A DNA stretch of 64,000 nucleotides from Staphylococcus piscifermentans (GCF_900186985.1 NZ_LT906447.1:248001-312000); one strand, 5' to 3'. Shown: positions 19,872 through 29,619, counted from the stretch's first letter. The notes: generated from the sequence alone by a model not told the origin. A program made the numbers and translations.

Positions 19872-20891
19872 ATGCAAAGTATTACTACAGAAGAACACTT
19901 TATACTGAAAGATGTACAAGAAAAAATGATGCAACTTACTCATCCAGATCCAGACGGCGTACCGTTGAAGACCATGTTGGCAGCCTTAGAAGAAAAAACT
20001 GGATTTGCGCATGAAGACGATTTAGATGAACATAAAAAACGCATGAAATTCATGGATGATAATGATATCCGTATGCAAATTTTATCATATGGAAACAATG
20101 CGCCTTCTAATTTAAAAGGTGAGGAGGCCATTGAATTATGTCGCTTGTGTAATGATGTATTACATGAATATGTAGAATTACGTCCGACACGTTTCCAAGG
20201 ATTTGCGGTGTTGCCGATAAATGATCCAGAAGCGGCAGCAGAAGAATTCCGCCGTTGTGTGAATGAACTCGGCATGAAAGGCGCATTAATTGCAGGACGC
20301 GGACAAGACGGTACTTTCCTCGACCATCCGCAATACGAACCTATCTTTAAAGCGGCTTCAGAATTAAACGCACCGATTTACTTGCATCCAGCGCCAGTGA
20401 CACCTGAAATTTATCAAGCTTATTATGACAGTCCTGCTTATGACGATGTGACGTCCGCAACCTTTGCTTGTTTCGGCTACGGGTGGCATACAGATGTAGG
20501 TATCCATGCAGTGAGACTCGTGCTCTCAGGACTTTTCGACCGTTATCCGAACTTAGAAATGATTATCGGACATTGGGGCGAATTTGTACCCTTCTTCTTA
20601 GAACGTATAGACCAAGCGCTCTTAACTAATAAGTTAGAACAGTCAATCAGCGAGTATTTCAAACAGCACTTCTACATCACACCAAGCGGTATGTATACGA
20701 AACCGCAATTTGATATGGTCCGCCATTATTTCGGCATCGATAAGATTTTATATGCCGTAGACTATCCCTATATTAAGCCAGACAATGTTTCGACGTTCCT
20801 AGACATATTAGGTCTAACAGAAGAAGAAAAAACTAAAATTGCATACAAGAATGCTGAAAAACTGTTCAACATTGATACAGAACAAGATTAA
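19872..20891 (+). CDS. Amidohydrolase-2 family protein (ACMSD/resorcylate decarboxylase-like)
   Basis: Metal-dependent amidohydrolase-fold enzyme (339 aa), related to aminocarboxymuconate-semialdehyde and gamma-resorcylate decarboxylases. Candidate metal/catalytic residues are EEHF near residue 7, YLHP near residue 175, GHWGE near residue 236 and the aspartate of AVDYPYI near residue 294. These match the E-x-H, H, H, D pattern of the family. An AGGGAGGA site precedes the ATG. The actual substrate is unknown. It is followed 123 bp downstream by an alpha/beta hydrolase on the same strand, possibly in the same catabolic unit. Confidence 0.8.
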   Translation: MQSITTEEHFILKDVQEKMMQLTHPDPDGVPLKTMLAALEEKTGFAHEDDLDEHKKRMKFMDDNDIRMQILSYGNNAPSNLKGEEAIELCRLCNDVLHEYVELRPTRFQGFAVLPINDPEAAAEEFRRCVNELGMKGALIAGRGQDGTFLDHPQYEPIFKAASELNAPIYLHPAPVTPEIYQAYYDSPAYDDVTSATFACFGYGWHTDVGIHAVRLVLSGLFDRYPNLEMIIGHWGEFVPFFLERIDQALLTNKLEQSISEYFKQHFYITPSGMYTKPQFDMVRHYFGIDKILYAVDYPYIKPDNVSTFLDILGLTEEEKTKIAYKNAEKLFNIDTEQD

Positions 20892-21014
20892 ACAACATAC
20901 TTGCATGAGCAATATACAGGAAAAGGCGTATGATAAATGAGACAATACATCTTACTACTAACCGTAAAGCAAGCATTAACGAATAAACACCCAGTAAAGT
21001 GAGGCACAAAAATC

Positions 21015-21851
21015 ATGGAAACATTACAATTATCGGGCGCAGACGTCCGTTATCATAAAGTCGGCAAAGGACCGGTCTTAATTTTGATTCCTGGCGCAAA
21101 TGGCACAGGAGATATCTTCATGCCACTTGCACAACAACTTGCAGACCATTTCACAGTTATTGCCGTAGACCGTCGCGGTTTCGGCCAAAGCACTTTAACA
21201 GCACCGCTGCCAGCAGAAGTTTCAAGCCCGGACAGCCAATACCGTGTGAAACGTGATGCACAAGACATCGCAGAAATTGCCAAACACGAAAGCGGCGACA
21301 CACCTGTTTACGTCTTAGGTTCAAGTTCAGGTTCAATTGTGGCCATGCACGTTTTGAAAGAACATCCAGACGTCGTGAAGAAAATTGCTTTCCACGAACC
21401 GCCGATTAATACTTTCTTACCAGATGCAAAATACTGGCAAGATAAAAATGCAGAACTTGTAGAAGTCGAAGAAAAAGACGGCATGCCAGCCGCAATGAAA
21501 GTATTCTTCGATGACTTAAATGTGGCACCGATCGACCGCGAAATGATGGGCAATTCATCAAACGATGACGAAGAAGTCTCAGCACAACGCGTTCAAGAAA
21601 TGCAGAACTGGTTCATGTACGAAATTCGCCAATACACATCATCAGACATTGCTATCAAAGACTTGAAACCCTACACAGACCGCATTACACTCTTGAACGG
21701 TACCGATTCACGCAATTCCTTCCCACAAGAAGTCAACGAATACCTTGCGAAAGAACTCGGCATTAAAATTGTGGAAATTCCAGGCGGCCACCTAGGCTAC
21801 GTCCAAAAACCAGAAGGCTTCGCGAAAGTCTTGTTAGAAATCTGGGGATAA
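21015..21851 (+). CDS. Alpha/beta hydrolase
   Basis: Soluble alpha/beta-hydrolase (278 aa). The oxyanion region is [12 protein letters not shown], the strand-4 motif is VDRRGFGQS, the nucleophile elbow is LGSSSGSIV (Ser in GSSSG) and the catalytic His is in [13 protein letters not shown] near the C-terminus. An acid is likely in LLNGTDSRN. Substrate unknown. GTGAGG is the probable ribosome binding site. It is the last gene before a strong terminator; co-expression with the upstream amidohydrolase is plausible but not shown. Confidence 0.85.
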   Translation: METLQLSGADVRYHKVGKGPVLILIPGANGTGDIFMPLAQQLADHFTVIAVDRRGFGQSTLTAPLPAEVSSPDSQYRVKRDAQDIAEIAKHESGDTPVYVLGSSSGSIVAMHVLKEHPDVVKKIAFHEPPINTFLPDAKYWQDKNAELVEVEEKDGMPAAMKVFFDDLNVAPIDREMMGNSSNDDEEVSAQRVQEMQNWFMYEIRQYTSSDIAIKDLKPYTDRITLLNGTDSRNSFPQEVNEYLAKELGIKIVEIPGGHLGYVQKPEGFAKVLLEIWG

Positions 21852-21891
21852 AAGAAAGACTGGGAAAGCAACTTTCCTTTCATATAGAAGA

Positions 21892-21935
21892 AAAGGCACT
21901 GCACCTCCTTTGATAGGAGAGGCAGTGCCTTTTTA
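21892..21935 (+). terminator. Terminator after alpha/beta hydrolase
   Basis: AAGGCACTGC and GCAGTGCCTTTTT arms with an inner CCTCCT/AGGAG pairing; classic rho-independent terminator. Confidence 0.85.
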
Positions 21936-22205
21936 TATAATTCATCTTTAAATCCACTGCTCCGCAATTCTATCAAGCTTGATAGAAAATATACACAAAC
22001 ATAAAAATGTAGAATTACTTCCGCGAATTATGATTAATTCATTTTAAATAAGGAATAGCATTACTAACAAAGATAATAAATAGAGAGAACGTTAATATAA
22101 AAAAACTACTGTTTTATAAGCTTTGTTGTATAGCTTACTAATTTATTACGAAGGGGTGCAAATTACTATAAGCAATTAATCTTTAAACAAAGCGGGGAAC
22201 TTGAT

Positions 22206-22988
22206 ATGATGAATATTATAAAAAATCCATTAGTCTTAACGTTAGGGGTGTTTACCATCGGAATTTTAACTTTTTTCGCCACTTCACCCAAATGCCACGC
22301 GGTTGATAAATACAAGTCAATGACGGATCTGCAACAACATACTACAGAAGGTAAAGATTGGCAGATTCATACCAGTGATGAAAAGAATAAAACAGTAGTG
22401 ATGGCTCCGCATGGGGGCGGTATTGAACCTGGAACTTCTGAAGTTGCACGAGAAATTGCAGATAAAAGTAAATCAGGATATTATTCTTTTTCAGCAATCA
22501 GACCAGTCAATAATCAACACCTTCATGTAACATCTGCTAATTATAATGAACCGAAAGCAGAGCAGATGGTCGGCCAATCAGACCGCACCGTATCAATTCA
22601 TAAAACAGCACGCGAAGGTCGAGATGCTTATATCGGCGGGCGTGACCAAGCATTGCGCAATAGCATTTCTCAATCACTTACTAAAGAAGGCTTTAATGTA
22701 GGGGAAGCAACGGGGAATATTGCCGGACAGAATCCGCGAAACATCGTTAATCGTAATCGAAATGGTGCAGGTGTCCAAATCGAAGTATCTAATAAGGCGG
22801 TCAGAAGCTTTTATAAAGATGGCAACGTGTCGAGACCGGCACGTGAGAATACCAATAACTATACATCGCGCATGCATGCCTTTACGACTGGCGTAAGTAA
22901 TGGGTTGCAGCAACAATCACAACAATCGCAACCACACCCACACAACAACAATAACTCGGCCGACTCACCCGCAACACTCGAAATCTAA
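22206..22988 (+). CDS. Secreted poly-gamma-glutamate hydrolase family protein (PghP/DUF867)
   Basis: Zinc peptidase-like enzyme of the phage-derived poly-gamma-glutamate (PGA) hydrolase family, which cuts gamma-glutamyl chains (260 aa). An N-terminal signal peptide is visible (positive start, then PLVLTLGVFTIGILTFFAT, cleavage probably near CHA). The family hallmark APHGGGIEPGTSEVAREIA follows near residue 75, with further conserved HLHVTSANY and GAGVQIEVS. The C-terminal tail is low-complexity Gln/Asn/His. GCGGGG lies 8 bases before the ATG. The capsule-type PGA operon lies about 5 kb away, so a role in trimming the cell's own PGA is a reasonable inference; a nutritional or phage-like role is also possible. 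Confidence 0.85.
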   Translation: MMNIIKNPLVLTLGVFTIGILTFFATSPKCHAVDKYKSMTDLQQHTTEGKDWQIHTSDEKNKTVVMAPHGGGIEPGTSEVAREIADKSKSGYYSFSAIRPVNNQHLHVTSANYNEPKAEQMVGQSDRTVSIHKTAREGRDAYIGGRDQALRNSISQSLTKEGFNVGEATGNIAGQNPRNIVNRNRNGAGVQIEVSNKAVRSFYKDGNVSRPARENTNNYTSRMHAFTTGVSNGLQQQSQQSQPHPHNNNNSADSPATLEI

Positions 22989-23063
22989 ACCACGCCACAC
23001 TTAAACATCACAAACGCCTAACACCCAATAACGATATACAGAACTCAACTCAATAGCACACCA

Positions 23064-23098
23064 AAACGCTGGATACCGCCTATTTCCAGCGTTTTTTC
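23064..23098 (+). terminator. Terminator after PGA hydrolase
   Basis: AACGCTGGA/TCCAGCGTT stem followed by TTTTTT. Confidence 0.85.
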
Positions 23099-23288
23099 TA
23101 TGTAAAATATTTCAAGATTTTAAACGTTTTACGCACATAAATATGTCTTTTGTTATATCACGATTACAAACATAAAAAGACGATTAAGAATCATGAATTT
23201 TACTGCATCGCACTAGAATTTGTAGTATCGTGGCGGTGGTGAAAAACCTACCCTAAATTAGTAACGAATCGAAGGAGGCACCCCTGTT

Positions 23289-25895
23289 ATTAAACATTTA
23301 AAGCCAGGATTCAAACAATTTTTATGGATACTCCTACTCAGTATCGGAGTGACCACACTTATTTTTATCCCTTTTTTCATTCAAACCTTTCACAAAGGCA
23401 TTGCCTTTAGCGGAAAAGGGGACGGCTTTACCCAGCTGATTCCATTTCAAAAATATTTATACCACCAATACACCGATTTTAAGAGCTTCTACGATATCGG
23501 CTTTGGTTTAGGCGGCGATTATACCAAAGGGTTGTCCTATTATTATGCGACTTCGCCCTTGTTAATCATTTATTTCTTCATCATCAAGCTCGGAGAAATA
23601 TTGTTCCAGTTACCGACAGACAGCATTAAATTCTGGGCAGCCAATCAAGTAATTATCGCCTACATAAGAGCAGTATGCACCTTTATCACGAGCTACTATT
23701 TATTCAAATATCTTAATCCGAAGCGCCAATTTGTGATATTAGCGACCTTAATGTACACCATTTCTGTCGTCACGATTTATTATAATTTCACATTTTCCTT
23801 CTTCGGAGATGTCGTGATACTCTTACCGCTCTCGCTATACGCCATGGAACGCTTCTTCAGAGAACGTAAAATCGGCTTATTCATCATCGCCATAGCCATC
23901 ACGCTCTTTTCGAACTTTTATTTCGGCTATTACGAGTTCATTATTCTCGGCATCTACTTTGTCTATCGCATTCTTTTTCCATATGAAAAAGACATTGTCA
24001 GTCGCGCCCAGAAAATCTACCTGCTCATTATAGCAGCAGTGCTCAGCCTGATGATCGGCAGTATCGGCTTCTATAATGGTGTCTCTGCCGTGATGGAGAA
24101 TGACCGCCAAATCAACCCGAATTTGAAACTGTCATTCCTCATCGATTTCCAAGAAAAATATCATATCTTCTCTAATGGATTCTATATTACGATTTCCATT
24201 GTGACCTTCGTGGCGCTCTTAGCGTTCAATCTATACAAACATTATTTCTACCGCTTGTTCGCAGTGCTGACTTGGATACTGCTCATCGGCTCATTAACGC
24301 CATATTTCGACAGTTTCTTCAACGGCTTCTCATTGCCCGCGAGAAGATGGGTGTACATTCTGAACCTGACCTCCAGCGTTCTGATTGCACTCTTCATCCA
24401 GCGACTTGCCGAAATATCGATGCGCCGCTATCTAATCACAGCCATTCCCTGCGCAGCGATTATGGGCATCATGTATCTCGCCTATGACGGCCACATGTCT
24501 TGGATGGGGGCCACACTGGTCATCATGATTTTCATAGGAATCCTTTTATGGCACAAAGAATGGCTGAATCACAGGTACACCATCGCTATATTTATCGCCC
24601 TAATCTTCATCCAACAGGCACTCATGATTAAGAACTATCACGACACACACATGTACATCTACGAACGGCCCATTGCCTCAATGGATAAAGATAATTACCA
24701 TAGCGCCGCCTTGCAGAAGAAATTTAATCACATACAGCACCAAGATCAACACGACCCATTCAACCGTATCGAATACCTGTCATTCTCAGCCCTGAACTCG
24801 CCCTTGATTTACGGCTATCGCGGCATCTCGCTCTACTCCAGCCTGTTCAACGGAGACATCCTGAAATATTACGACCACACCATGCAGATTGCACAGCCGA
24901 TAGATAAGAACAGCACCTACCGTCTACTCGGGAACCGCGCGAACTTAATGGCCCTGTGGGATGTGAAAGATCGCTTCAAGAATCCGCCCGATGACAATAT
25001 TCCTTACGGGTTTGAAAAGAAAGACTTGGTGAGGGGGACGCACAATGAGTACCAACACTCCGAAGATACCATCCACTACCCAAGTGCGCACATCACACAG
25101 AAAGTATATGATAATAAATCCTTGAAGACACCGATAGAACGCGAACATGCCATGTTGAAAGGCGTGGTGCTGAATGATATAACGACGACTAACAAAGACG
25201 TGGAACATAATATTAACTATAAAGATGATGTGGAGGCAGAAGCGGACGATGCACATTGGAACAAAGCCAAACATACTTTAAAGGTCAATGGCAAGAACGG
25301 CGGCATCGACTTCAAAGTACCGCATAAAATTGCGGACAAATATAAAGACCTCTACTTTGAATTCGACCTCGAGTTGCAAGCGCCGAACAAACCGCATCAC
25401 GTAGCACTCAACGAATATAAACAAAATCGAAATTCACTCGAGTATTCTTATAGACGACCCGTTTCGCCGATTACCATGCGCATGAAATCCAACGACAATG
25501 TCCATCTCAATTTATCGAAAGGAATGTATAGCTACAAACTCAAAGGTATCTACGGTGAAGATTATCAAGCACTCAGAACCGCAGCCAAGAACGTCGACAA
25601 AGTGAAAGTGCAAGAAACACGTCACGGTTACCGCATTACCAAACATAAAGATGACCATGGCTACCTCGTCTTGCCAGTCCCTTACGTAGACGGCATGCAA
25701 GCAACCGTAGATGGTCATAAGACAGCAGTACAGAAAGGCAACGGTATCCAAACCGTCATTCCAGTCAAGAAAGGCCAAGAACATATTGAACTCTGGTATG
25801 CGAAACCACACATGCTCTTGTTGAGTGTTGTAACAATCGTCGGTATCATTGGCGCATTCATCTTCACACGTTATTTGCGGAAAAGGAAAAATTGA
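23289..25895 (+). CDS. YfhO-family membrane protein, probable non-AUG (ATT) start
   Basis: Large polytopic protein (869 aa with the start used here) of the YfhO family, linked in Gram-positives to glycosylation of teichoic acids/lipids. About 12 membrane segments occupy the first 480 residues, followed by an extracellular-type domain and a final helix (MLLLSVVTIVGIIGAFIF) with a basic tail. No ATG, GTG or TTG occurs in frame before 23349, which would cut off the first 20 residues including much of helix 1. A strong GAAGGAGG (23271-23278) sits 10 bases before an in-frame ATT (23289), and the intervening codons read as normal protein. ATT initiation or an ATG-to-ATT change is inferred. Downstream is the second repeat array. 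Confidence 0.75.
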   Translation: MKHLKPGFKQFLWILLLSIGVTTLIFIPFFIQTFHKGIAFSGKGDGFTQLIPFQKYLYHQYTDFKSFYDIGFGLGGDYTKGLSYYYATSPLLIIYFFIIKLGEILFQLPTDSIKFWAANQVIIAYIRAVCTFITSYYLFKYLNPKRQFVILATLMYTISVVTIYYNFTFSFFGDVVILLPLSLYAMERFFRERKIGLFIIAIAITLFSNFYFGYYEFIILGIYFVYRILFPYEKDIVSRAQKIYLLIIAAVLSLMIGSIGFYNGVSAVMENDRQINPNLKLSFLIDFQEKYHIFSNGFYITISIVTFVALLAFNLYKHYFYRLFAVLTWILLIGSLTPYFDSFFNGFSLPARRWVYILNLTSSVLIALFIQRLAEISMRRYLITAIPCAAIMGIMYLAYDGHMSWMGATLVIMIFIGILLWHKEWLNHRYTIAIFIALIFIQQALMIKNYHDTHMYIYERPIASMDKDNYHSAALQKKFNHIQHQDQHDPFNRIEYLSFSALNSPLIYGYRGISLYSSLFNGDILKYYDHTMQIAQPIDKNSTYRLLGNRANLMALWDVKDRFKNPPDDNIPYGFEKKDLVRGTHNEYQHSEDTIHYPSAHITQKVYDNKSLKTPIEREHAMLKGVVLNDITTTNKDVEHNINYKDDVEAEADDAHWNKAKHTLKVNGKNGGIDFKVPHKIADKYKDLYFEFDLELQAPNKPHHVALNEYKQNRNSLEYSYRRPVSPITMRMKSNDNVHLNLSKGMYSYKLKGIYGEDYQALRTAAKNVDKVKVQETRHGYRITKHKDDHGYLVLPVPYVDGMQATVDGHKTAVQKGNGIQTVIPVKKGQEHIELWYAKPHMLLLSVVTIVGIIGAFIFTRYLRKRKN

Positions 25896-25960
25896 AGGGA
25901 GCAGGATAGAATAATATTTGGGATATGTGCATTTTTTATTGAGATAGGCACTGCAGAAGT

Positions 25961-25997
25961 AGGGATGGGGCATTACTTTGCCGCATCCCTTTTTTTA
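25961..25997 (+). terminator. Terminator after YfhO gene
   Basis: AGGGATG and CATCCCT arms with an extra GGC/GCC pairing, then a run of seven T; rho-independent terminator. Confidence 0.75.
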
Positions 25998-26013
25998 CAT
26001 AAGGAAGATTGTG

Positions 26014-26286
26014 AAACTGTATAGGCGAGGAAGACGCGCCTCAACACTTTTGCCTCAAACTGTATAGGCGAGAGAGTCGCGCCTCAACACTTTCGCCTCA
26101 AACTGTATAGGCAAGAGAGTCGCGCCTCAACACTTTCGCCTCAAACTGTATAGGCGAGGAAGACGCGCCTCAACACTTTTGCCTCAAACTGTATAGGCGG
26201 GAGAATCGCGCCTCAACACTTTCGCCTCAAACTGTATAGGCGAGGAAGACGCGCCTCAACACTTTCGCCTCAAACTGTATAAGTAG
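26014..26286. repeat. Array 2 of 43-bp palindromic repeats (six units plus a partial)
   Basis: Units begin at 26014, 26057, 26100, 26143, 26186 and 26229, exactly 43 bp apart, with a partial seventh at 26272. Each reads AAACTGTATAGGC, a variable stretch, then CGCCTCAACACTTT and a short GCCTC linker. It is the reverse complement of the unit seen at 16992-17198. Two sub-types alternate (AGGAAGACG and AGAGAGTCG in the middle). The array lies between convergent genes. Confidence 0.9.
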
Positions 26287-26318
26287 AGGGGCTATGACAA
26301 ATTAATGTCACAGCCCCT
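26287..26318. terminator. Terminator hairpin between YfhO and FemAB genes
   Basis: AGGGGCTATGACA and TGTCACAGCCCCT form a 13-bp stem (one mismatch) with a 6-base loop, 16 bp after the FemAB stop. Confidence 0.7.
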
Positions 26319-26334
26319 GATAACATAGCAACGT

Positions 26335-27579
26335 TTAACGATCCTTATTCAAAAATTGATAAATCTTATAAAAGAAAGGCTTAATCGGTTTGACGAAATC
26401 TCCAATATATTCTTCAATATTTGCATTAAAGCCCTCTTTGAATCTTTGAACACCGAAGTCTTCCGCGTCTTCGCTGAAATCTCCAGTAACTCCATAGAAA
26501 TTATAACGGTCAATCCCATGTTCTTTGGCAAATTTAATCATTTCCCATTGTAAGCGGTAAGCACCCATATAGGCATTATATTTAGGGTTGGAACCGCTCG
26601 ATAAATAATAGACTTCATGATTATTATAAATATAGAGTGCAGCAGCAAGATTCAACACCGGACCGTCTGACTCAATTAAAGCAGCTGTTTCTTTCTGTTT
26701 CTTTTGTTTGCTATTAAGTTGTTGTTCCAGCTGCTGTCGTTTTGATTTAGACTTTTTAGAATTAGGATTTTCTTCCAAATCGCCTAATACCTCATTCAAG
26801 TTCTGTGTCAGCTCATCAATTTTACGCTGTTGAATCGTTAAGAGCTCATTCAAATCGATATACGCAAGTTTCAAGAAGGCTTGGTCGCCATAGGTTTTTT
26901 GCATTTTTTCGAAATAATCTTGGTCTCTGAATGTAAAGCCGTGTTTTTCTTCAGCCATTTTAAACAATTCGAAAAACTGATCTGTGTCTTCAATAGGTAA
27001 TGTGCGGACTTGGACATTCATCTCGTAAGTCTTTTTAATATTTCTGCGTGTTTGATAATCCATTTCTTTTAACAATGTATCTTCTGATTTTCCTTTTAAG
27101 TTGAGCACTGACAACCAACGGATTTGACTGGTTTGCGAATAACCCACAGTTAATCCTTGATACTGATAACCTAAATCTTCTAATAATTGGACGACTGCAC
27201 GGTTATCTTTAGATTCAATGATTTCTCCAGTAGCGGTTCTGATGTTTTCAAGAAGATACGGATCAGCGAGTACATATAAACAATTCTGCTGCTTTAAATA
27301 AGTAGTTAAATTTTTAAAGAAAAAATCTACCAAGTTCAGATTGTTAAAGTCGAGAATTGGACCTCTATGCGTGTAGAAATATTTAAAGAACTTTAAACTT
27401 CTGGCTTCAGTGAGTAAACAAGCAGCAACAACTGCTCCATTCTCTTTAACACCCACTAAGTGAACATCATGCTGATTCTCGTTTCTATAATCGTAATGTG
27501 TTTTACTTTGCGTATAATGCGAAAAATTGCTTTTAGTAAAATCGTCAAACTCATTTGCTGTTAATGTAACAAACTCCAT
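26335..27579 (-). CDS. FemA/FemB-family aminoacyl-tRNA-dependent peptidyltransferase
   Basis: FemABX-type non-ribosomal peptidyltransferase (414 aa) that adds amino acids from aminoacyl-tRNA to peptidoglycan precursors. The N-terminus (EFVTLTANEFDDFTKSNFSH) resembles FemA/FemB, a helical coiled-coil arm is visible around residues 235-300 (TIQQRKIDELTQNLNEVLGD), and the C-terminal GNAT-like half has YLSSGSNPKYNAYMGAYRLQ and RYNFYGVTG. The ATG at 27579 is chosen by homology; its AGAAAGG site is 12 bases upstream. It could be a FmhA/FmhC-type paralogue or an immunity-type Fem factor as in lysostaphin producers. It lies next to the PGA operon, but a functional link is not established. Confidence 0.85.
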   Translation of the reverse strand: MEFVTLTANEFDDFTKSNFSHYTQSKTHYDYRNENQHDVHLVGVKENGAVVAACLLTEARSLKFFKYFYTHRGPILDFNNLNLVDFFFKNLTTYLKQQNCLYVLADPYLLENIRTATGEIIESKDNRAVVQLLEDLGYQYQGLTVGYSQTSQIRWLSVLNLKGKSEDTLLKEMDYQTRRNIKKTYEMNVQVRTLPIEDTDQFFELFKMAEEKHGFTFRDQDYFEKMQKTYGDQAFLKLAYIDLNELLTIQQRKIDELTQNLNEVLGDLEENPNSKKSKSKRQQLEQQLNSKQKKQKETAALIESDGPVLNLAAALYIYNNHEVYYLSSGSNPKYNAYMGAYRLQWEMIKFAKEHGIDRYNFYGVTGDFSEDAEDFGVQRFKEGFNANIEEYIGDFVKPIKPFFYKIYQFLNKDR

Positions 27580-27754
27580 ATTTATAATCGGCCTTTCTAT
27601 TTGGGTTTTAGACAATCTTTTATATATTAATTATCATAAGATAATAGTTGCTACAATTCAACAAAATATGTGTAAATATGTTATATATTTAAAATTATAC
27701 AACGACTAATAAGTTGCGGAGTCGACGTCACATCCTCAGAACATATAAAAATTA

Positions 27755-27786
27755 CGCCCCAGAAACAACAGATTGTTTCTGAGGCG
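27755..27786. terminator. Hairpin between FemAB gene and cap operon
   Basis: CGCCCCAGAAACAA/TTGTTTCTGAGGCG stem with a 4-base loop; no long T run on either side. Confidence 0.5.
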
Positions 27787-27809
27787 CTACCCCTTTGTAA
27801 GAATTTTGC

Positions 27810-27861
27810 GGGGCGGGAAGACGAAATAATTTTGTTCAAAAATTATTTCTGTCCCGCTCCC
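27810..27861 (-). terminator. Terminator of the cap operon
   Basis: Long stem joining GGAGCGGGACAGAAATAATT and its near complement (minus strand), ending in GCAAAATTC; it overlaps the last base of capD's stop codon. Confidence 0.6.
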
Positions 27862-29459
27862 TAACGTACTTCTACGTCATGACCGGTTTCTGTTTTCTTA
27901 TCTTTCTTGAAGTAAGTGGCACCTTGGACACTGCCGAAGTTAGGATTATCAAAGCTGTTCTGCGGCTTGAATCCTAAGTCTTTAAATGTCTTGATGTCTT
28001 TATCAGACATACCATCTTCATAGTAAAGATTTTTCCCATCATTATAGAAACGCGGTTTATTAATAGTTGCTTGTAAAGAATCATTGCCTCTTAAGTAAGT
28101 AGACAAGACTTCGTGCATCATCGTCGGCACTTTATTGCCGCCCGGTGTGCCTGCACCTACGTAATAATTATCGCCGACTGTAATAGTAGGTGAGATAAAG
28201 GAACGTGGTGCTTTATGTGCCCCGCCGTGGTTAGCACTAGCAGGTGCTTTAGAGAAACGTTTCAAGGCATTATTCATAAAGAAGCCTTGCTTCGTATAAT
28301 CTCCTGAACCGAAGAAGTTATTCAAGGTATTGGTAGAGCTTGTCATTTTACCTTGCTTATCGACTACTACGAAGTGAGAACCTGCTGTATTAACTTGACC
28401 TTGCAGTCCGAATTTATTCTTCAGTTTCTTGTATTGCTCAGCACGCTTGGTAAGATAACTGTCATCCATATGTTTATCGTTGTTGTCTTCTTTGCCATTG
28501 ACGAGATAGCGGTTCTTGAAGTTCACGTTACGTGCTTCCACAACACTTTCGATAAAGTCTTTACGATTGTCTTCACCTAAATTACCATTGATAGATTGAT
28601 CAATTTTCAAGGCTTGCAATGTCAGCATACCGCTTGTCGGATTAGGTGATGTATAAACCGTATTTCCCAGGTAATTAGTAGAAATCGGTTTCTTCTCTTT
28701 CGTTTTATAATCTTTAAAGTCTCGGGCCGTTAAGCTGTCTTTAGATTGTTTCGCGATGTTCTCTCCCATCTCTTTGTAAAAATAATCATCGCCTTTATCT
28801 CGAATGTCTTTTAAAGTGTTGGCAAGATGTTCTTGCTTCACGACATCTCCCGTTTTCAGAACCTGTCCGTCTTTAAAGAATGGAGAGTTCTTATCAATGT
28901 TGCCGCTGTATTTAGATAGCAATTTGGCTAAATCATTGTTGACCTGGAAGCCGTCTTCCGCAAGGGGAATGACGTAATTCAAGATTTTCTTCTCACTCAT
29001 ACTGCCTTCCTTTTGATGCATGTCATGCATCCCTTTAACAAAGCCTGGAACACCGATTTCTTGTCCATTCTTATAGTTGTAAGAAGACATAGCGCTATAA
29101 TCATAAACTTTCGGTTGAGAATTCTTCTTCCCGTCGTAAGTCAGTGACGTACCTTCACCGCCGAGTCCTGCCGCATAAGGCTCAGTTACAGCAAGTGTAT
29201 AAGCGACACCGTAAGCAGCATCGGCAGAATTACCGCCGTCTTGAATAATTTTATTGCCGACTTCACGGGCAATTTTATTATTGGTAGAGACGCCGTAATT
29301 CTTGTCCGCATTCTTCTTATTATGTTGCGCCAGTTTATTTTCATATAATTTATCTTTATCGACTTGGTCTTCTTTGTTTAAAAAGTAAAAACCAATCGAG
29401 ACAAGCAGGGTCAGAATGAGAATGACCCCAAGCACTTTCTTATTGTAGATGCTTTTCAT
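27861..29459 (-). CDS. capD: CapD gamma-glutamyltranspeptidase, PGA anchoring/release
   Basis: Membrane-anchored gamma-glutamyltranspeptidase (532 aa) that in staphylococci and Bacillus anthracis cleaves poly-gamma-glutamate and transfers it to the cell wall or to short acceptors. A single N-terminal helix (VLGVILILTLLVSIGFYFL) anchors it. Family blocks include GGNSADAAYGVAYTLAVTEP, the SSTNTLNNFFGSGDYT stretch of the small subunit and GAGTPGGNKVPTMMHEVLS. The autoprocessing site, usually TTH, reads NTAGSHF here (T358, S361), so the nucleophile needs checking. Its ATG overlaps the end of capE by 20 bases. Last gene of the capBCAED operon. Confidence 0.9.
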   Translation of the reverse strand: MKSIYNKKVLGVILILTLLVSIGFYFLNKEDQVDKDKLYENKLAQHNKKNADKNYGVSTNNKIAREVGNKIIQDGGNSADAAYGVAYTLAVTEPYAAGLGGEGTSLTYDGKKNSQPKVYDYSAMSSYNYKNGQEIGVPGFVKGMHDMHQKEGSMSEKKILNYVIPLAEDGFQVNNDLAKLLSKYSGNIDKNSPFFKDGQVLKTGDVVKQEHLANTLKDIRDKGDDYFYKEMGENIAKQSKDSLTARDFKDYKTKEKKPISTNYLGNTVYTSPNPTSGMLTLQALKIDQSINGNLGEDNRKDFIESVVEARNVNFKNRYLVNGKEDNNDKHMDDSYLTKRAEQYKKLKNKFGLQGQVNTAGSHFVVVDKQGKMTSSTNTLNNFFGSGDYTKQGFFMNNALKRFSKAPASANHGGAHKAPRSFISPTITVGDNYYVGAGTPGGNKVPTMMHEVLSTYLRGNDSLQATINKPRFYNDGKNLYYEDGMSDKDIKTFKDLGFKPQNSFDNPNFGSVQGATYFKKDKKTETGHDVEVR

Positions 29460-29619
29460 GAGAGTGACCTCCCGTTAAGGAAACGTGTTTCTCTGTTTTA
29501 AGGTCGTGCTTTTCATATTTATCTAAAGGCTCGTTCGCATTACTCATGACGATGAGCAGGAAAATTGCCACCATGACCAAAACAATCACACCGTAGAGAA
29601 TGTAATTCTTAACTTTCAT
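29440..29619 (-). CDS. capE: CapE small membrane protein of PGA synthesis
   Basis: A 59-aa protein, too short for many gene finders. It has one N-terminal helix (ILYGVIVLVMVAIFLLIVM) and a short charged tail (NEPLDKYEKHDLKTEKH). GGAGG lies 8 bases before the ATG. It starts 11 bases inside the 3' end of capA and ends 20 bases inside capD, so three genes are translationally coupled. Size, position and architecture match CapE/PgsE, a small subunit required for efficient poly-gamma-glutamate production in Bacillus and staphylococci. Confidence 0.85.
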   Translation of the reverse strand: MKVKNYILYGVIVLVMVAIFLLIVMSNANEPLDKYEKHDLKTEKHVSLTGGHSHEKHLQ

